From: Anaerolineaceae bacterium
GTDB lineage: Bacteria; Chloroflexota; Anaerolineae; Anaerolineales; Anaerolineaceae
Length of the DNA: 64,000 nt
Direction: 5' to 3'
Assembly (NCBI GenBank): GCA_016927865.1
Contig: JAFGLU010000132.1
Location: 18,022 to 82,021 of the forward strand
In this document: piece after piece, positions 16,501 through 23,727 of the stretch
How positions within the stretch are numbered: position 1 is the stretch's first letter
Layout of the letters: the number at the start of each line of letters is the position of its first letter
Notes under the pieces: model-generated
The model's input: only the letters and a program-made list of their open reading frames with translations
What the model was told of the DNA's origin: nothing
Database searches by the model: none
Translations under genes and position numbers: made by a program

Positions 16501-19088
16501 AACTGCACTGGCGAAGCCACCTGCGCCGCCAGAATATCCAGGATTTTTTCGCGCTCCGTTGGGTACAGTTCACCGGTCACGTTCGCCACCAATTTGATCC
16601 GCGGCGCGTTCACGCTCATTCCCGCAATCACCCCGCGCAGCGGTTGGCTGGCCGCCGCCACAATCTTCGTGTGGAAGGCGTGCGACACGGGGATCTTGGT
16701 GGCTTGCAAACCCGCCGCCTGGAAAGCCGCCAGGGCTTCTTCCACCCCTGCCGTAGACCCGCCGATGACAGACTGAACCGGGCTGTTGATGTTCGCCAAC
16801 ACCACATATTCTTTGACCGATTTGAGCATCTCTTCCACTTGCGCGATCGGCGCAGAAACCGCTGCCATGCAGCCATTGTCTGCCACCGACACCTTTTTCA
16901 TCTCTCGCCCACGCGCGCTCACCACTTGCAGCGCTTCTTCAAAGGTCAGCACCCCTGCCGCCACCAGCGCCGCGTATTCACCCAGACTGTGCCCAATCAC
17001 CAGCTCCGGCTGGAATCCAAATTTTCGCATCAGTCGCAAAATCGCCACATTAGCCGTCAACAGCGCCGGCTGAGTGATCTCGGTGTTGCGCAAAGCTTTT
17101 TCCGCTTCCGCCAGCGAAGCCTCGTCTCCCTCCACGTAGATATAGCTGGTCAGCGGGCGACCTAGAATCGGCTCCATCACCCGGTCAGCCTCGGCAAATG
17201 TCTCCGCCACCAGCGGCTCTGCCGCGCACAAATCCTTGAGCATATTCACGTACTGCGATCCTTGTCCGGGGAACATGATTGCCAGCTTACCCGGCGCGCC
17301 GCTGCCCCTGAACACAGAATGCGCCTGCAAGGCCTGCCAGGGGTTACTAGATGGGTCGGCCTCCAGACCCTTCAGAGCCCGCTCCCCGCGCTTGACAAGC
17401 TCATCCAGATCACCGTAGTCAATCGCCAGCCGCTCCGCCTTGCCCAATGCTTCCGCCGAAGGCACGCCATTCTGCGGTTTCGTACCTTGGCGAGCCTGAT
17501 CGAGCACCACGGCAAGCTGTTGTTTAAGTTCGTTCACCGAATCAGCGCTCAAGAACAGCAAACCGCGATAAGGCTGCGCCGCCGCCGCCACCTGAGTCTC
17601 AATTGCCGGGACCGGAGTCGCGGCCTTGGCGGGTTGCGCCGACTGGAACTGCGGCTTTTGCTCTGCCAGCATACCCGGAATATACTCCTCCAGCACCACG
17701 TGGAAGTTTGTGCCCCCAAATCCAAACGCGCTCACCCCCGCTCGCCGGATCTCTCCTGGTTTCATCTCCCACTCCTGCAAGCGGGTGTTCACCCGCAAAG
17801 GCAGTTGCGAGAAATCCAGGTTGGGATTGGGCCGCTCAAAGTTGGCCGTGGGCGGCAGCACCTTCTCGTGCAGCGCCATCGCCGCCTTGAACAAGCCCGC
17901 CGCGCCTGCTGCGCTCTTCAAATGCCCCACATTGGATTTCACCGACCCAAGCGCAATGCTGCCCACCGGCAGCCCAAACTGCCCGAAAATTGTATTCAGG
18001 CTGTTGACCTCCACTACATCCCCCACGCGTGTGGATGTGCCGTGCCCTTCGATCATCGTCGCGGTCGCCGGCGAAAGCCCCGCCGATGTCCATGCCCGCG
18101 TGACCGCTTGTATCTGTCCGTTCGGATTAGGCGCTGTGATGCCCTTGCCCTTGCCATCGCTGCTGCTGCCAATCCCCCGAATGACTGCGTAAATCTTGTC
18201 CCCATCGCGCTCGGCGTCTTCCAATCGTTTGAGCAAGAAAATCCCCGCGCCCTCGCCCATCACAAACCCATTGGCCCCGTCTGCATAGGGCCGCGATCCA
18301 TCCGCGCTCAATGCGCCAATCTTGGAGAACTTGACAAAGGCCTCCACGCCCATGCCCCGGTCCACGCCACCGGTCAGCACCGCGTCGAAGTTGTGCGCGT
18401 TCAGCCCTTCCACCGCGCTCTGCAGCGCCGCCAGCGAGGAAGCGCAAGCCGCATCGGTCACAAAGTTCGGCCCGGTCAGGTTGAACACGTTGGCCACCCG
18501 TCCGGCGATCACATTGGACAATTCGCCCGGCATGGTGTCTTCGTTGATTTCCGGCGTCGTCCGGCGAATGTTCTCCACCAGCCCCGCCAGTAAGGCCTGC
18601 TGCACCGCCGGAGACAGTTGTTGAAAGTCCGGTACCGCGCTCAACGCTTCGGCAAACTCCGGCACACGAATGCGCAAGGTGGTGTTGTAATGCTTTTCGC
18701 CGCCCAGCGCGTTTCCCAAAATCACCCCAGTTCTGGAAATATCCAGGTGCCGTTGCGGGTGTCCATAATCCACCAAAGCCTGGCGGCAAGCTGCAATGGC
18801 CCACTGCTGCGCTTCGTCCATCTGTCCCAGCACCCGCGGCGGGATGGCAATTCCCCATTTGAACGGTTCAAACTGAAAGCCCTTCACCCAACCGCCAATC
18901 TTGCTATAAGTCTTTTCCGGCACGCTCGGGTCGGGGTGAAAGTACAAATCAGCCCGCCAGCGTTCCACGGGCACATCCGTAATCGAATAACGCCCACTCT
19001 TGATATTATTCCAAAACGCCGCCGCATCGTGCGCGTCCGGCATGATGGCCCCTATTCCGACGATTGCTACTGGTTTCTGTTCGTGCAT
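10545..19088 (-). CDS. Pfa-like type I polyketide/lipid megasynthase (KS-AT-ACP-KS-ACP3-KR-DH)
   Basis: This 2,847-residue enzyme resembles PfaA-like secondary-lipid synthases. Domains by eye: KS1 (1-460; Cys near 215 in DAACASSLA; His in EGHGTSTRVGD and NVGHLKSA); acyltransferase (595-890; GQGSQ, GHSLGEY near 700, AFHTK); ACP1 (945-1030); KS2 (1080-1590; Cys near 1324 in NAACATTTHALAV, with SHETYTPARGGSASAE replacing the usual EGHGTGT block, and GYTGHAMG); ACP2-4 (centres near 1711, 1830 and 1945); ketoreductase (2030-2440; SGGSGGITG, FSSVAGRFGNTGQTDYSAAND); double-hotdog dehydratase (2460-2840; DHAMNGIPLLPG). All four ACPs read GIDTVKQAEL, with Thr at the normal phosphopantetheine Ser. Enoyl reduction must come from PfaD in trans. 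No PfaB- or PfaC-like protein is encoded nearby. A GGAGG ribosome site precedes the ATG. The product is probably a long-chain polyketide lipid or unusual fatty acid; its structure cannot be told. Confidence 0.9.
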   Translation of the reverse strand: MHEQKPVAIVGIGAIMPDAHDAAAFWNNIKSGRYSITDVPVERWRADLYFHPDPSVPEKTYSKIGGWVKGFQFEPFKWGIAIPPRVLGQMDEAQQWAIAACRQALVDYGHPQRHLDISRTGVILGNALGGEKHYNTTLRIRVPEFAEALSAVPDFQQLSPAVQQALLAGLVENIRRTTPEINEDTMPGELSNVIAGRVANVFNLTGPNFVTDAACASSLAALQSAVEGLNAHNFDAVLTGGVDRGMGVEAFVKFSKIGALSADGSRPYADGANGFVMGEGAGIFLLKRLEDAERDGDKIYAVIRGIGSSSDGKGKGITAPNPNGQIQAVTRAWTSAGLSPATATMIEGHGTSTRVGDVVEVNSLNTIFGQFGLPVGSIALGSVKSNVGHLKSAAGAAGLFKAAMALHEKVLPPTANFERPNPNLDFSQLPLRVNTRLQEWEMKPGEIRRAGVSAFGFGGTNFHVVLEEYIPGMLAEQKPQFQSAQPAKAATPVPAIETQVAAAAQPYRGLLFLSADSVNELKQQLAVVLDQARQGTKPQNGVPSAEALGKAERLAIDYGDLDELVKRGERALKGLEADPSSNPWQALQAHSVFRGSGAPGKLAIMFPGQGSQYVNMLKDLCAAEPLVAETFAEADRVMEPILGRPLTSYIYVEGDEASLAEAEKALRNTEITQPALLTANVAILRLMRKFGFQPELVIGHSLGEYAALVAAGVLTFEEALQVVSARGREMKKVSVADNGCMAAVSAPIAQVEEMLKSVKEYVVLANINSPVQSVIGGSTAGVEEALAAFQAAGLQATKIPVSHAFHTKIVAAASQPLRGVIAGMSVNAPRIKLVANVTGELYPTEREKILDILAAQVASPVQFIKGVDTLYREGARVFVECGPKRVMNALATDCLKEKRDVTILATNHPRKGAVVSFNEALCGLYAAGVGGNPQPKQAANQQPVQRAAVDGEKVKQYVLEVVSEKTGYPVEMLDMELDLEADLGIDTVKQAELFATIRTHYELPRREDLRLSDYNNLTKVVQFMCEALGQKEPAVVEPEATPVVAAPQPVVTQVVSVQDAPKTAQIENEGKLPLTGSVVVTGAGLGLPGRSKHVFNDDNIRDLLRGENRIEAMPDELRQRMIDKRVTRLVKSEAGAVMEVLDQADQAVKLGGQRGAFDLVEEFGVPAERVEAFDISTQLAIAAGIEALRDAGIPLVMAYRQTSKGTFLPERWKLPESLQDETGVIFGSAFPGLDEMAEETGRFGEHEKLAGQLNELRGVLALVPEGQNDLRAALEKRIGELEAQLIALNYQFDRKFVFRVLAMGHSQFAEYIGARGPNTHVNAACATTTHALAVAEDWIRSGRCRRVIVVAGDDVTGGALANWIGTGMLASGAATVEGDVRMAVLPFDRRRNGMIMGMGGAALVVEAADAAAERGARPICEVLSTQIANSAFHGTRLDTQHVGEVMERLVRTAEERFGLDRSRMAAQTVFVSHETYTPARGGSASAEIRALRQVFGEQANRVVIANTKGYTGHAMGVGVEDVLAVKALENQQVPPIANIHDGFEPDPELGDLNLSLGGQYDVQYALRLGAGFGSQIALTLMRRVPGVGERIDQPKHLRWLAEVCGYVAPELETVQRTLRVKHTSAPQKAPAKSKWQYGQGPTMWVSVETPAAVESAVEPAQEAVAVQVSTRTTVATDSDAIKAYVLEVVSEKTGYPVEMLDMELDLEADLGIDTVKQAELFATIRTHYDIPRREDLRLSDYNTLTKVVQFMREALGSVQPAAVNRSAIEGGEPVVVPLQETLAEGVSSGSFNEADSDAIKAYVLDVVSEKTGYPIEMLDMELDLEADLGIDTVKQAELFATIRTHYDIPRREDLRLSDYNTLTKVVQFMREALGGAQPAAASEPVVELGEAVATQAAEAPVPMESLAGADGDAIKAYVLEVVSEKTGYPVEMLDMELDLEADLGIDTVKQAELFATIRTHYDIPRREDLRLSDYNTLTKVVQFMGEALAAKQAEAQPVVEDIPTAVEAEAGQAIARRVPVPILRPKLDLCVPTGVTLGESSRVVIVADRGKVASGLARRLRGRKAQVLTVDGENSTQAAEKVAAFQAESQVQGVYFLVGLDVEAKLAEMDAESWQREVSRRAEGLYTVMRAVQGEPFLVCATRMGGLHGCGPDGASAPLGGLVSGFAKALAWERPGTLVKVVDFNPQMPDGDLAGLLLRETLNDPGAVEVGWDGDLRFTLALAERPADEGHFELPEGSVFVVSGGSGGITGPILVDLARATRGKFYLLSRTPLPERNSADLVRLKADKNAFKKELMARLLQEGGKPTPAQVDQRVAALERAAATLDTINAVETAGGRAVYLVCDVTDAASVIGAIAEIGEERVDVFIHAAGSERSRKLDNKPVEEFRQTVGVKAMGFFHVFKALEAAGKLPRAVVMFSSVAGRFGNTGQTDYSAANDLLGKLAAALPKDYPQLKALTVDWGAWAEVGMASRGFIPELMKRAGIEMLQPETGAGLVRRELLRGTQGGEILLAGSLGLLEGNRHPDGGLDVEAANRALTSGEPIHTMFSRVSRVDLQTGVLLEAELDPQAEPFLKDHAMNGIPLLPGVMGIEGFSVAARHIASVLASERGSFLVTGLEDIQFLAPFKFYRDQKRQITWKAQGVREASGLVVYVTLESTSVSKVKKDEKLLHFSGKVNLCPVGVGLSVSKVKPPHWNGGRTISAEDIYKLYFHGPAFQVLEGVQMVDGRVLGKLQANLPPIMNGESSPITPVLIELCLQTAGVWEIGRTGALALPQSIREIKLYEAGKNGAPIFAEVAPVEGESGLSFTARVVDGNGQLFLELEDYRTSALNYSMEADLLKPLKDVVGGE
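13120..14070 (-). repeat. Three tandem carrier-domain repeats within the megasynthase
   Basis: Three copies of about 200 bp, spaced roughly 345-360 bp apart, encode ACP2-4. The copies at about 13497-13700 and 13857-14060 are nearly identical in DNA, including synonymous positions. The copy at about 13137-13340 is more diverged and resembles ACP1 (16000-16230). Linkers between copies differ. Confidence 0.85.
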
Positions 19089-19396
19089 TGTCCATCCTCC
19101 AGGGGTGGTCTCTGAGCGCAGTCAACACAAATACATCCCCTCCGGCGCTCTTTGCCGGAAGGTTCAGTGAGGATTACAGGCTCAAAGACGATTGTCCAAA
19201 TTTCTTGGTGTAAAGAGTATTTCGCTGCGGGGATATTCTCCGCCGCTCTGAAACCTGAAACACCTGGACAGTTCAAGAGTTACGCAATTTAAATATTTGA
19301 TATTTTATACATTAATTACTATAATATATCACATCTAATTGCTCTTCGAGGCGCCGCCAGCCTCGAAACCATTTGCCCATTGAAAGGATGGCTCTA
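19089..19396. other. Divergent intergenic region between megasynthase and acs
   Basis: This 308-bp stretch holds the GGAGG ribosome site of the megasynthase near 19095-19100 on the minus strand, a small hairpin (TCCGGC 19141-19146 with GCCGGA 19154-19159), an AT-rich segment from 19280 to 19335 with the acs promoter, and GAAAGGA just before the acs ATG. No ORF of note was seen. Confidence 0.7.
19297..19325 (+). promoter_or_regulatory. Near-consensus sigma-70 promoter of acs
   Basis: TTGATA (19297-19302), a 17-bp spacer and TATAAT (19320-19325) match the housekeeping consensus with two mismatches, both in the -35. Transcription would start near 19332, giving a leader of about 65 nt before the acs ATG. 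Confidence 0.75.
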
Positions 19397-21304
19397 ATGA
19401 CTGTCGAGCAAACCGCAGGTGAACTCTACCTTCCCTCCGTTGAGATCGTCAACTCGGCCCACATCAACAACCGGGACGTTTTGGCCAACATGGCCACGCA
19501 AGATCTGGTCAAATTCTGGGAAGAACAGGCCAAGGAATTCGATTGGTTCTCCCCCTGGGACAAGGTGCTGGACGACTCCAACCCGCCCTTCTACAAATGG
19601 TTTACCGGGGCTACCACCAACATCGTCTACAACTGCCTCGACCGCCACGTTGCCAGTTGGCGGCGCAACAAGCTGGCCTTGCTCTGGGAAGGCGAAAACG
19701 GCGAGCAGCGCACCTACTCCTACCACGCCCTCAACCGCGAGGTGTGCATGTTCGCCAACGTCCTGCGCAGCATGGGCGTAAAGAAAGGCGACCGTGTCAC
19801 CATTTACATGGGCCGCATCCCCGAACTACCCATCGCCATGCTGGCTTGCGCCAAGGTCGGCGCGGTTCACTCCGTCATCTACGGCGGATTTTCGGTCGAA
19901 GCCATCCACGGGCGCATCGATGATTCCCAATCCAACGTCATCATTACCTGCGACGGCGGCTTCATGAACGGCAAGACCATCGAGTTGAAAGCCATCGTTG
20001 ACGAAGCCCTCAAACGCTGCGCCACCGTCGAACACGTCATAGTCGTGCGCCGCACCGGTCACGAAGTCTCGATGGAATCCGGGCGCGACTACTGGTACCA
20101 CGACCTGATGGGCCTGCCCGTGGCCCGCTCCACGGGCGGCGGCTCCCGCTGCGAAACCGAAGAGATGGACGCCGAAGACCCGCTCTTCCTGCTCTACACC
20201 TCCGGCACCACCGGCAAGCCCAAAGCTATCCTCCACACCCACGGTGGTTACATGGTCGGCGTGGGAACCACCCTCAAATGGGTCTTTGACCTCAAGGAAG
20301 AAGACCGCTACTGGTGCACCGCCGACCCCGGCTGGATCACCGGGCACAGTTACATCGTTTACGGTCCCCTCCTGCTGGGCGCCACCTCCTTCATGTACGA
20401 AGGCGCGCCCACCTTCCCTTATCCCAATCGCTGGTGGAGCCTGGTCGAGCGTTACGGAATCAATGTCTTCTACACCGCCCCCACCGCCATTCGCGGGCTC
20501 ATGCGCTTCGGCGACGCCTGGCCCAACCGTCACGACCTCTCCAGCTTGCGCCTGCTCGGCTCCGTGGGCGAGCCGATCAATCCTGAAGCCTGGCGCTGGT
20601 ACTACGAAGTGATTGGCAAAAGCCGCTGCCCCATCATGGACACCTGGTGGCAGACTGAAACCGGCATGTTCATGATCACCCCTCTCCCAGAAACACCTCT
20701 CAAGCCTGGCAGTGCGACGCGTGCCTTCCCCGGCGTCGATGCCGACATCTATGACGAAAACGGCAGGCCTGTCGCCCCTGGCGAAGAGGGGTATCTCGTG
20801 CTCAAGAGCCCCTGGCCCGCCATGCTACGCACCATTTACAAAGACCCCGAGCGCTATGTCAGCCAGTATTGGAGCCGCTTCCCTGGGGTCTACTTCACTG
20901 GCGATAGTGCCCGCAAGGACAAGGATGGTTACTTCTGGATCATTGGCCGCGTGGATGATGTCATCAAGGTCTCCGGCTACCGTCTGGGCACCGCCGAGAT
21001 CGAGAGCGCCCTGGTCAGCCATCCCTCCGTAGCCGAGGCTGCCGCCATCGGCATGCCCCACGAAATCAAAGGCCACGCCATCCATGCTTATGTCATGCTG
21101 CGTTCCGGTGTAGAACCCGGCGAGGATTTCGAGAACGAACTCAAACAGTATGTCGCCCACGAACTTGGCCCCATCGCCAAACCCGAAAAGATCACCGTCG
21201 TGCCCCAATTACCCAAAACACGCAGCGGCAAGATCATGCGCCGCGTGCTCAAAGCTCGCGCCCAGGGCTTGCCCGAAGGTGACCTCTCGACTCTAGAGGA
21301 GTAG
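19397..21304 (+). CDS. acsA: Acetyl-CoA synthetase (AMP-forming)
   Basis: This enzyme activates acetate to acetyl-CoA through acetyl-AMP in the cytoplasm. The 635-residue protein has the P-loop-like YTSGTTGKPKAILHTHGGY, the adenylate-site WWQTETGM, the hinge region GRVDDVIKVSGYRLG with EIESAL, and the C-terminal PKTRSGKIMRR whose Lys (near 611) is the catalytic and acetylation-regulated residue. Length is typical of Acs. The ATG at 19397 follows GAAAGGA; an upstream TTG would lack this site. It is divergent from the megasynthase, with its own strong promoter, so a role in supplying acetyl units for lipid synthesis is possible. General acetate metabolism explains it equally well. Confidence 0.9.
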   Translation: MTVEQTAGELYLPSVEIVNSAHINNRDVLANMATQDLVKFWEEQAKEFDWFSPWDKVLDDSNPPFYKWFTGATTNIVYNCLDRHVASWRRNKLALLWEGENGEQRTYSYHALNREVCMFANVLRSMGVKKGDRVTIYMGRIPELPIAMLACAKVGAVHSVIYGGFSVEAIHGRIDDSQSNVIITCDGGFMNGKTIELKAIVDEALKRCATVEHVIVVRRTGHEVSMESGRDYWYHDLMGLPVARSTGGGSRCETEEMDAEDPLFLLYTSGTTGKPKAILHTHGGYMVGVGTTLKWVFDLKEEDRYWCTADPGWITGHSYIVYGPLLLGATSFMYEGAPTFPYPNRWWSLVERYGINVFYTAPTAIRGLMRFGDAWPNRHDLSSLRLLGSVGEPINPEAWRWYYEVIGKSRCPIMDTWWQTETGMFMITPLPETPLKPGSATRAFPGVDADIYDENGRPVAPGEEGYLVLKSPWPAMLRTIYKDPERYVSQYWSRFPGVYFTGDSARKDKDGYFWIIGRVDDVIKVSGYRLGTAEIESALVSHPSVAEAAAIGMPHEIKGHAIHAYVMLRSGVEPGEDFENELKQYVAHELGPIAKPEKITVVPQLPKTRSGKIMRRVLKARAQGLPEGDLSTLEE

Positions 21305-21318
21305 AGACCGCCCGGCTT

Positions 21319-23529
21319 CTACCAATTGAGTTCTACTTCGCACGGCCCAACCAGGGTCGTTTCAACACGCCCATCTGCATTCGTTTGGGCCTGTTTCGCC
21401 TCGCTGCCAGCAAACATCTCGCCGGTTTCTACTGTCATCCTCACCGCCGCCTCCACCGGCAGCCCGCCCACCGTCACCCGGCAGCCGCCCTCATTCACCA
21501 GCCGCAAGCAGACCCGTCCTGCTTCCAGCCGGTATCCACGAATAATCGCCGGACGGTCGGTAGCCAGCAACAATCTTCCGTTCAGCAATACGTTCAGCCC
21601 CGCTGGGCCGCAAGCCACTTCCAACCGTCCTTCCGCCACCTGAATGCGCCCCGCCGAGGATGCCTCGACATCCAAATTCCCAAACCGCCAGCCCTCCCAG
21701 GTCTCACGGTCGGCCAGTTCCTGGATCCCCAGGTAGGCCAGCAGCGCTCCCCAGTGATACAACGGGTCAGCGTTTGGAACGTTATCACCGTCGCCGCTGA
21801 TATCGTCATAATTCTCATGAACATGGCCTTCATCCTGCCATTCCTTGAGAAACAGGCGCACGCTTTTACGGGCCAGCTCGTGGGCCTCACGGTCAAAACC
21901 GCAGCGCCGCAGCCCTTCGCTCACCAGGAAGTTCATCGGCCCCCAAATTCGCCCGCGCCAGTAATCCGTCATCGGCTGGGCCACCCCCTCGCGGATAACT
22001 TCTTTCTGGCGGTAGCCCGGATCGCTCCGCGAAATCGAGGGCAGGCCAAATTCTCCCCAGAACTCCCGTGGATTGAGCAGGTGTTCCCCCGCCATCTGCT
22101 CGGCCCATTCCTTGGGCACAATGCCCGCCAGCAGCGGGTAGAAATTGGTCGGCGAAATGCTGTGCGAGAAGCGACCGTCCCAATACCGGTTCAGGTACAT
22201 TCCTTCTGTATCATTCCACAACAACCGGTTGATGCGCTCGCCATGCGCCAGGTATTCATCAAACAATCCGTGGGCTTCATCATCCCGCCCCAGCAGCGCA
22301 GCCATCTCGCTCAACGCCCAGGCATCCGCCGCATACAGCGCATTCAATCCAACATCCGCCATCTCCATCGTGTTTGTTGTCCGGTTGAACACCGCCTCGT
22401 CATACATGGGACTGTTGTCCAATCCCGATTCATACATCGCCGAGCGCAGCGTATGATTTTCCCAGGCGTGCGCATCCTCCAACGGGTCCGAGCCCCACTC
22501 CAGCAGCCCGTCCCCATTTCCATCCCGGTTCGCCATCCACCAGCGGTGCCACGCCAGCAACCGCGGGTAGGTTTCCTGCAGCAAGCTCAAATCCTCGGGC
22601 GTGCCCGCCAGGCTGGTGGCCAGCCATGCCTTGAGCACCACATAAGCCCCTACCGGCGGCTGAGAGCGGTCCAGCGAGGTGGCTACCGCCGAGCCAAAAT
22701 TCGGCACAAACCCGCGCGGCGTCACTTCGTCCAGGATCGCCAGAAAATTGTCCCGCATCAACTCCGGGCTGGAAATTCCCGCCATCAATCCACAGAAGAA
22801 CGTGTCCCAATCGAACAACACATAGCCGCCCCAGTTACCCATACACCAATCGCGCGACACCGGTGTGCATACACGCCCCTTGATCGGCTCCCAAATCGTA
22901 TTCCAGTGAATCGAGCGCGTCAGCCCCTCCGCCGCATCCTCCAGCCAGCCCCCGCTGCACAGGCTTTGTGCCCGGCAATCCTCGGCTTGCCGTTCAAGAC
23001 GCTGCCGAGCTTCTCCAGCCTTGTCACCAGCCGGCGCAATCTCGATCATGAAGGGCCGGTTCACGGTAAACACAGGCAGCAGTGGATCACTCACCGCGCC
23101 GGGCAGGCAGGTTTGCTCCCCCTCCACCACGCGCAGCAGCCAGCGCCGCCCATCCTCCATGACAATTTCAATTACGTCACCAGACGCGCGCACATCCACC
23201 TGCGCGCCCCAAACGCCATCCACCTGCGTCAACACCCGCATACCTTGCGGCGCCTCTTTTTCCGGTGTGACGCGCGCCGACAACCAATCCTCTTCAGCGG
23301 CAAATTCTATATCCAGGCCCAGCTCCTTCCAGCGCAATCCACAGCGGCTGTATCCCAGCTTGCGCCCGCTGTGCGGCCCAACCGAAATCACCGAGCGCCA
23401 GTTGAAAGTCTCCTTACGTTCGCCCGCCTGCGGGTCATACGGCAAAAAGCAAATCCGCAGTCCGCTGGGCAAATGCACAATAGCGTTCAGGTGGTAAACG
23501 TCCCATGTATTCCAGCCTAATTCTGTCAT
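21319..23529 (-). CDS. GH63-like glycoside hydrolase (MGH1-type alpha/alpha barrel)
   Basis: The 736-residue protein begins at the ATG at 23529. An upstream extension of the frame runs through palindrome A2 and is not real coding sequence. The central part (about 230-640) has the alpha/alpha-barrel signatures of GH63/mannosylglycerate-hydrolase-like enzymes: MGNWGGYVLFDWDTFFCGLM, GLLEWGSDP, SGLDNSPMYDEAVFN, EMADVGLNALYA and DYWRGRIWGPMNFLV. Acidic residues in the DWDTFF and EWGSDP regions are candidates for catalysis. A beta-rich N-terminal domain (1-220) and a small C-terminal beta domain flank it. No signal peptide is visible, so it probably works in the cytoplasm on imported oligosaccharides or glycosides with alpha linkages. 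Substrate unknown. It is divergent from the GHL6-like gene. Confidence 0.8.
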   Translation of the reverse strand: MTELGWNTWDVYHLNAIVHLPSGLRICFLPYDPQAGERKETFNWRSVISVGPHSGRKLGYSRCGLRWKELGLDIEFAAEEDWLSARVTPEKEAPQGMRVLTQVDGVWGAQVDVRASGDVIEIVMEDGRRWLLRVVEGEQTCLPGAVSDPLLPVFTVNRPFMIEIAPAGDKAGEARQRLERQAEDCRAQSLCSGGWLEDAAEGLTRSIHWNTIWEPIKGRVCTPVSRDWCMGNWGGYVLFDWDTFFCGLMAGISSPELMRDNFLAILDEVTPRGFVPNFGSAVATSLDRSQPPVGAYVVLKAWLATSLAGTPEDLSLLQETYPRLLAWHRWWMANRDGNGDGLLEWGSDPLEDAHAWENHTLRSAMYESGLDNSPMYDEAVFNRTTNTMEMADVGLNALYAADAWALSEMAALLGRDDEAHGLFDEYLAHGERINRLLWNDTEGMYLNRYWDGRFSHSISPTNFYPLLAGIVPKEWAEQMAGEHLLNPREFWGEFGLPSISRSDPGYRQKEVIREGVAQPMTDYWRGRIWGPMNFLVSEGLRRCGFDREAHELARKSVRLFLKEWQDEGHVHENYDDISGDGDNVPNADPLYHWGALLAYLGIQELADRETWEGWRFGNLDVEASSAGRIQVAEGRLEVACGPAGLNVLLNGRLLLATDRPAIIRGYRLEAGRVCLRLVNEGGCRVTVGGLPVEAAVRMTVETGEMFAGSEAKQAQTNADGRVETTLVGPCEVELNW

Positions 23530-23574
23530 TTTTTTTCGCCTGTTGATTGTCATCGGGTAAAATGAATGAAAGTC

Positions 23575-23686
23575 GTAACTACTCAGCCAGAGGCGGAAGA
23601 GACCTGAATTTGAGGTGTGTGTAGGGTGCTTCGCACCGTACACACACCTCAAATTCAGGGGTTTTTCCAACCCTCTGAGTAGTTAC
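23575..23686. repeat. Palindromic element A2, 27-bp stem with one mismatch plus 12-bp outer arms
   Basis: GTAACTACTCAG (23575-23586) is inverted at 23675-23686. Inside, 23603-23629 pairs with 23633-23659 around TTC with one mismatch. The CCTGAATTTGAGGTG portion is identical to A1, while the inner stem differs from A1 but still pairs. It occupies most of the space between two divergent glycosidase genes. Confidence 0.9.
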
Positions 23687-23727
23687 TGAAAGTCTACCAT
23701 CCAATTGTACCCTTCAGGAGTCTGCTC

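Noticed and set aside
23530..23670. N-terminal extension of the GH63-like gene
   Set aside because: The extra residues are encoded by palindrome A2, do not resemble the enzyme family, and a proper ATG exists at 23529.
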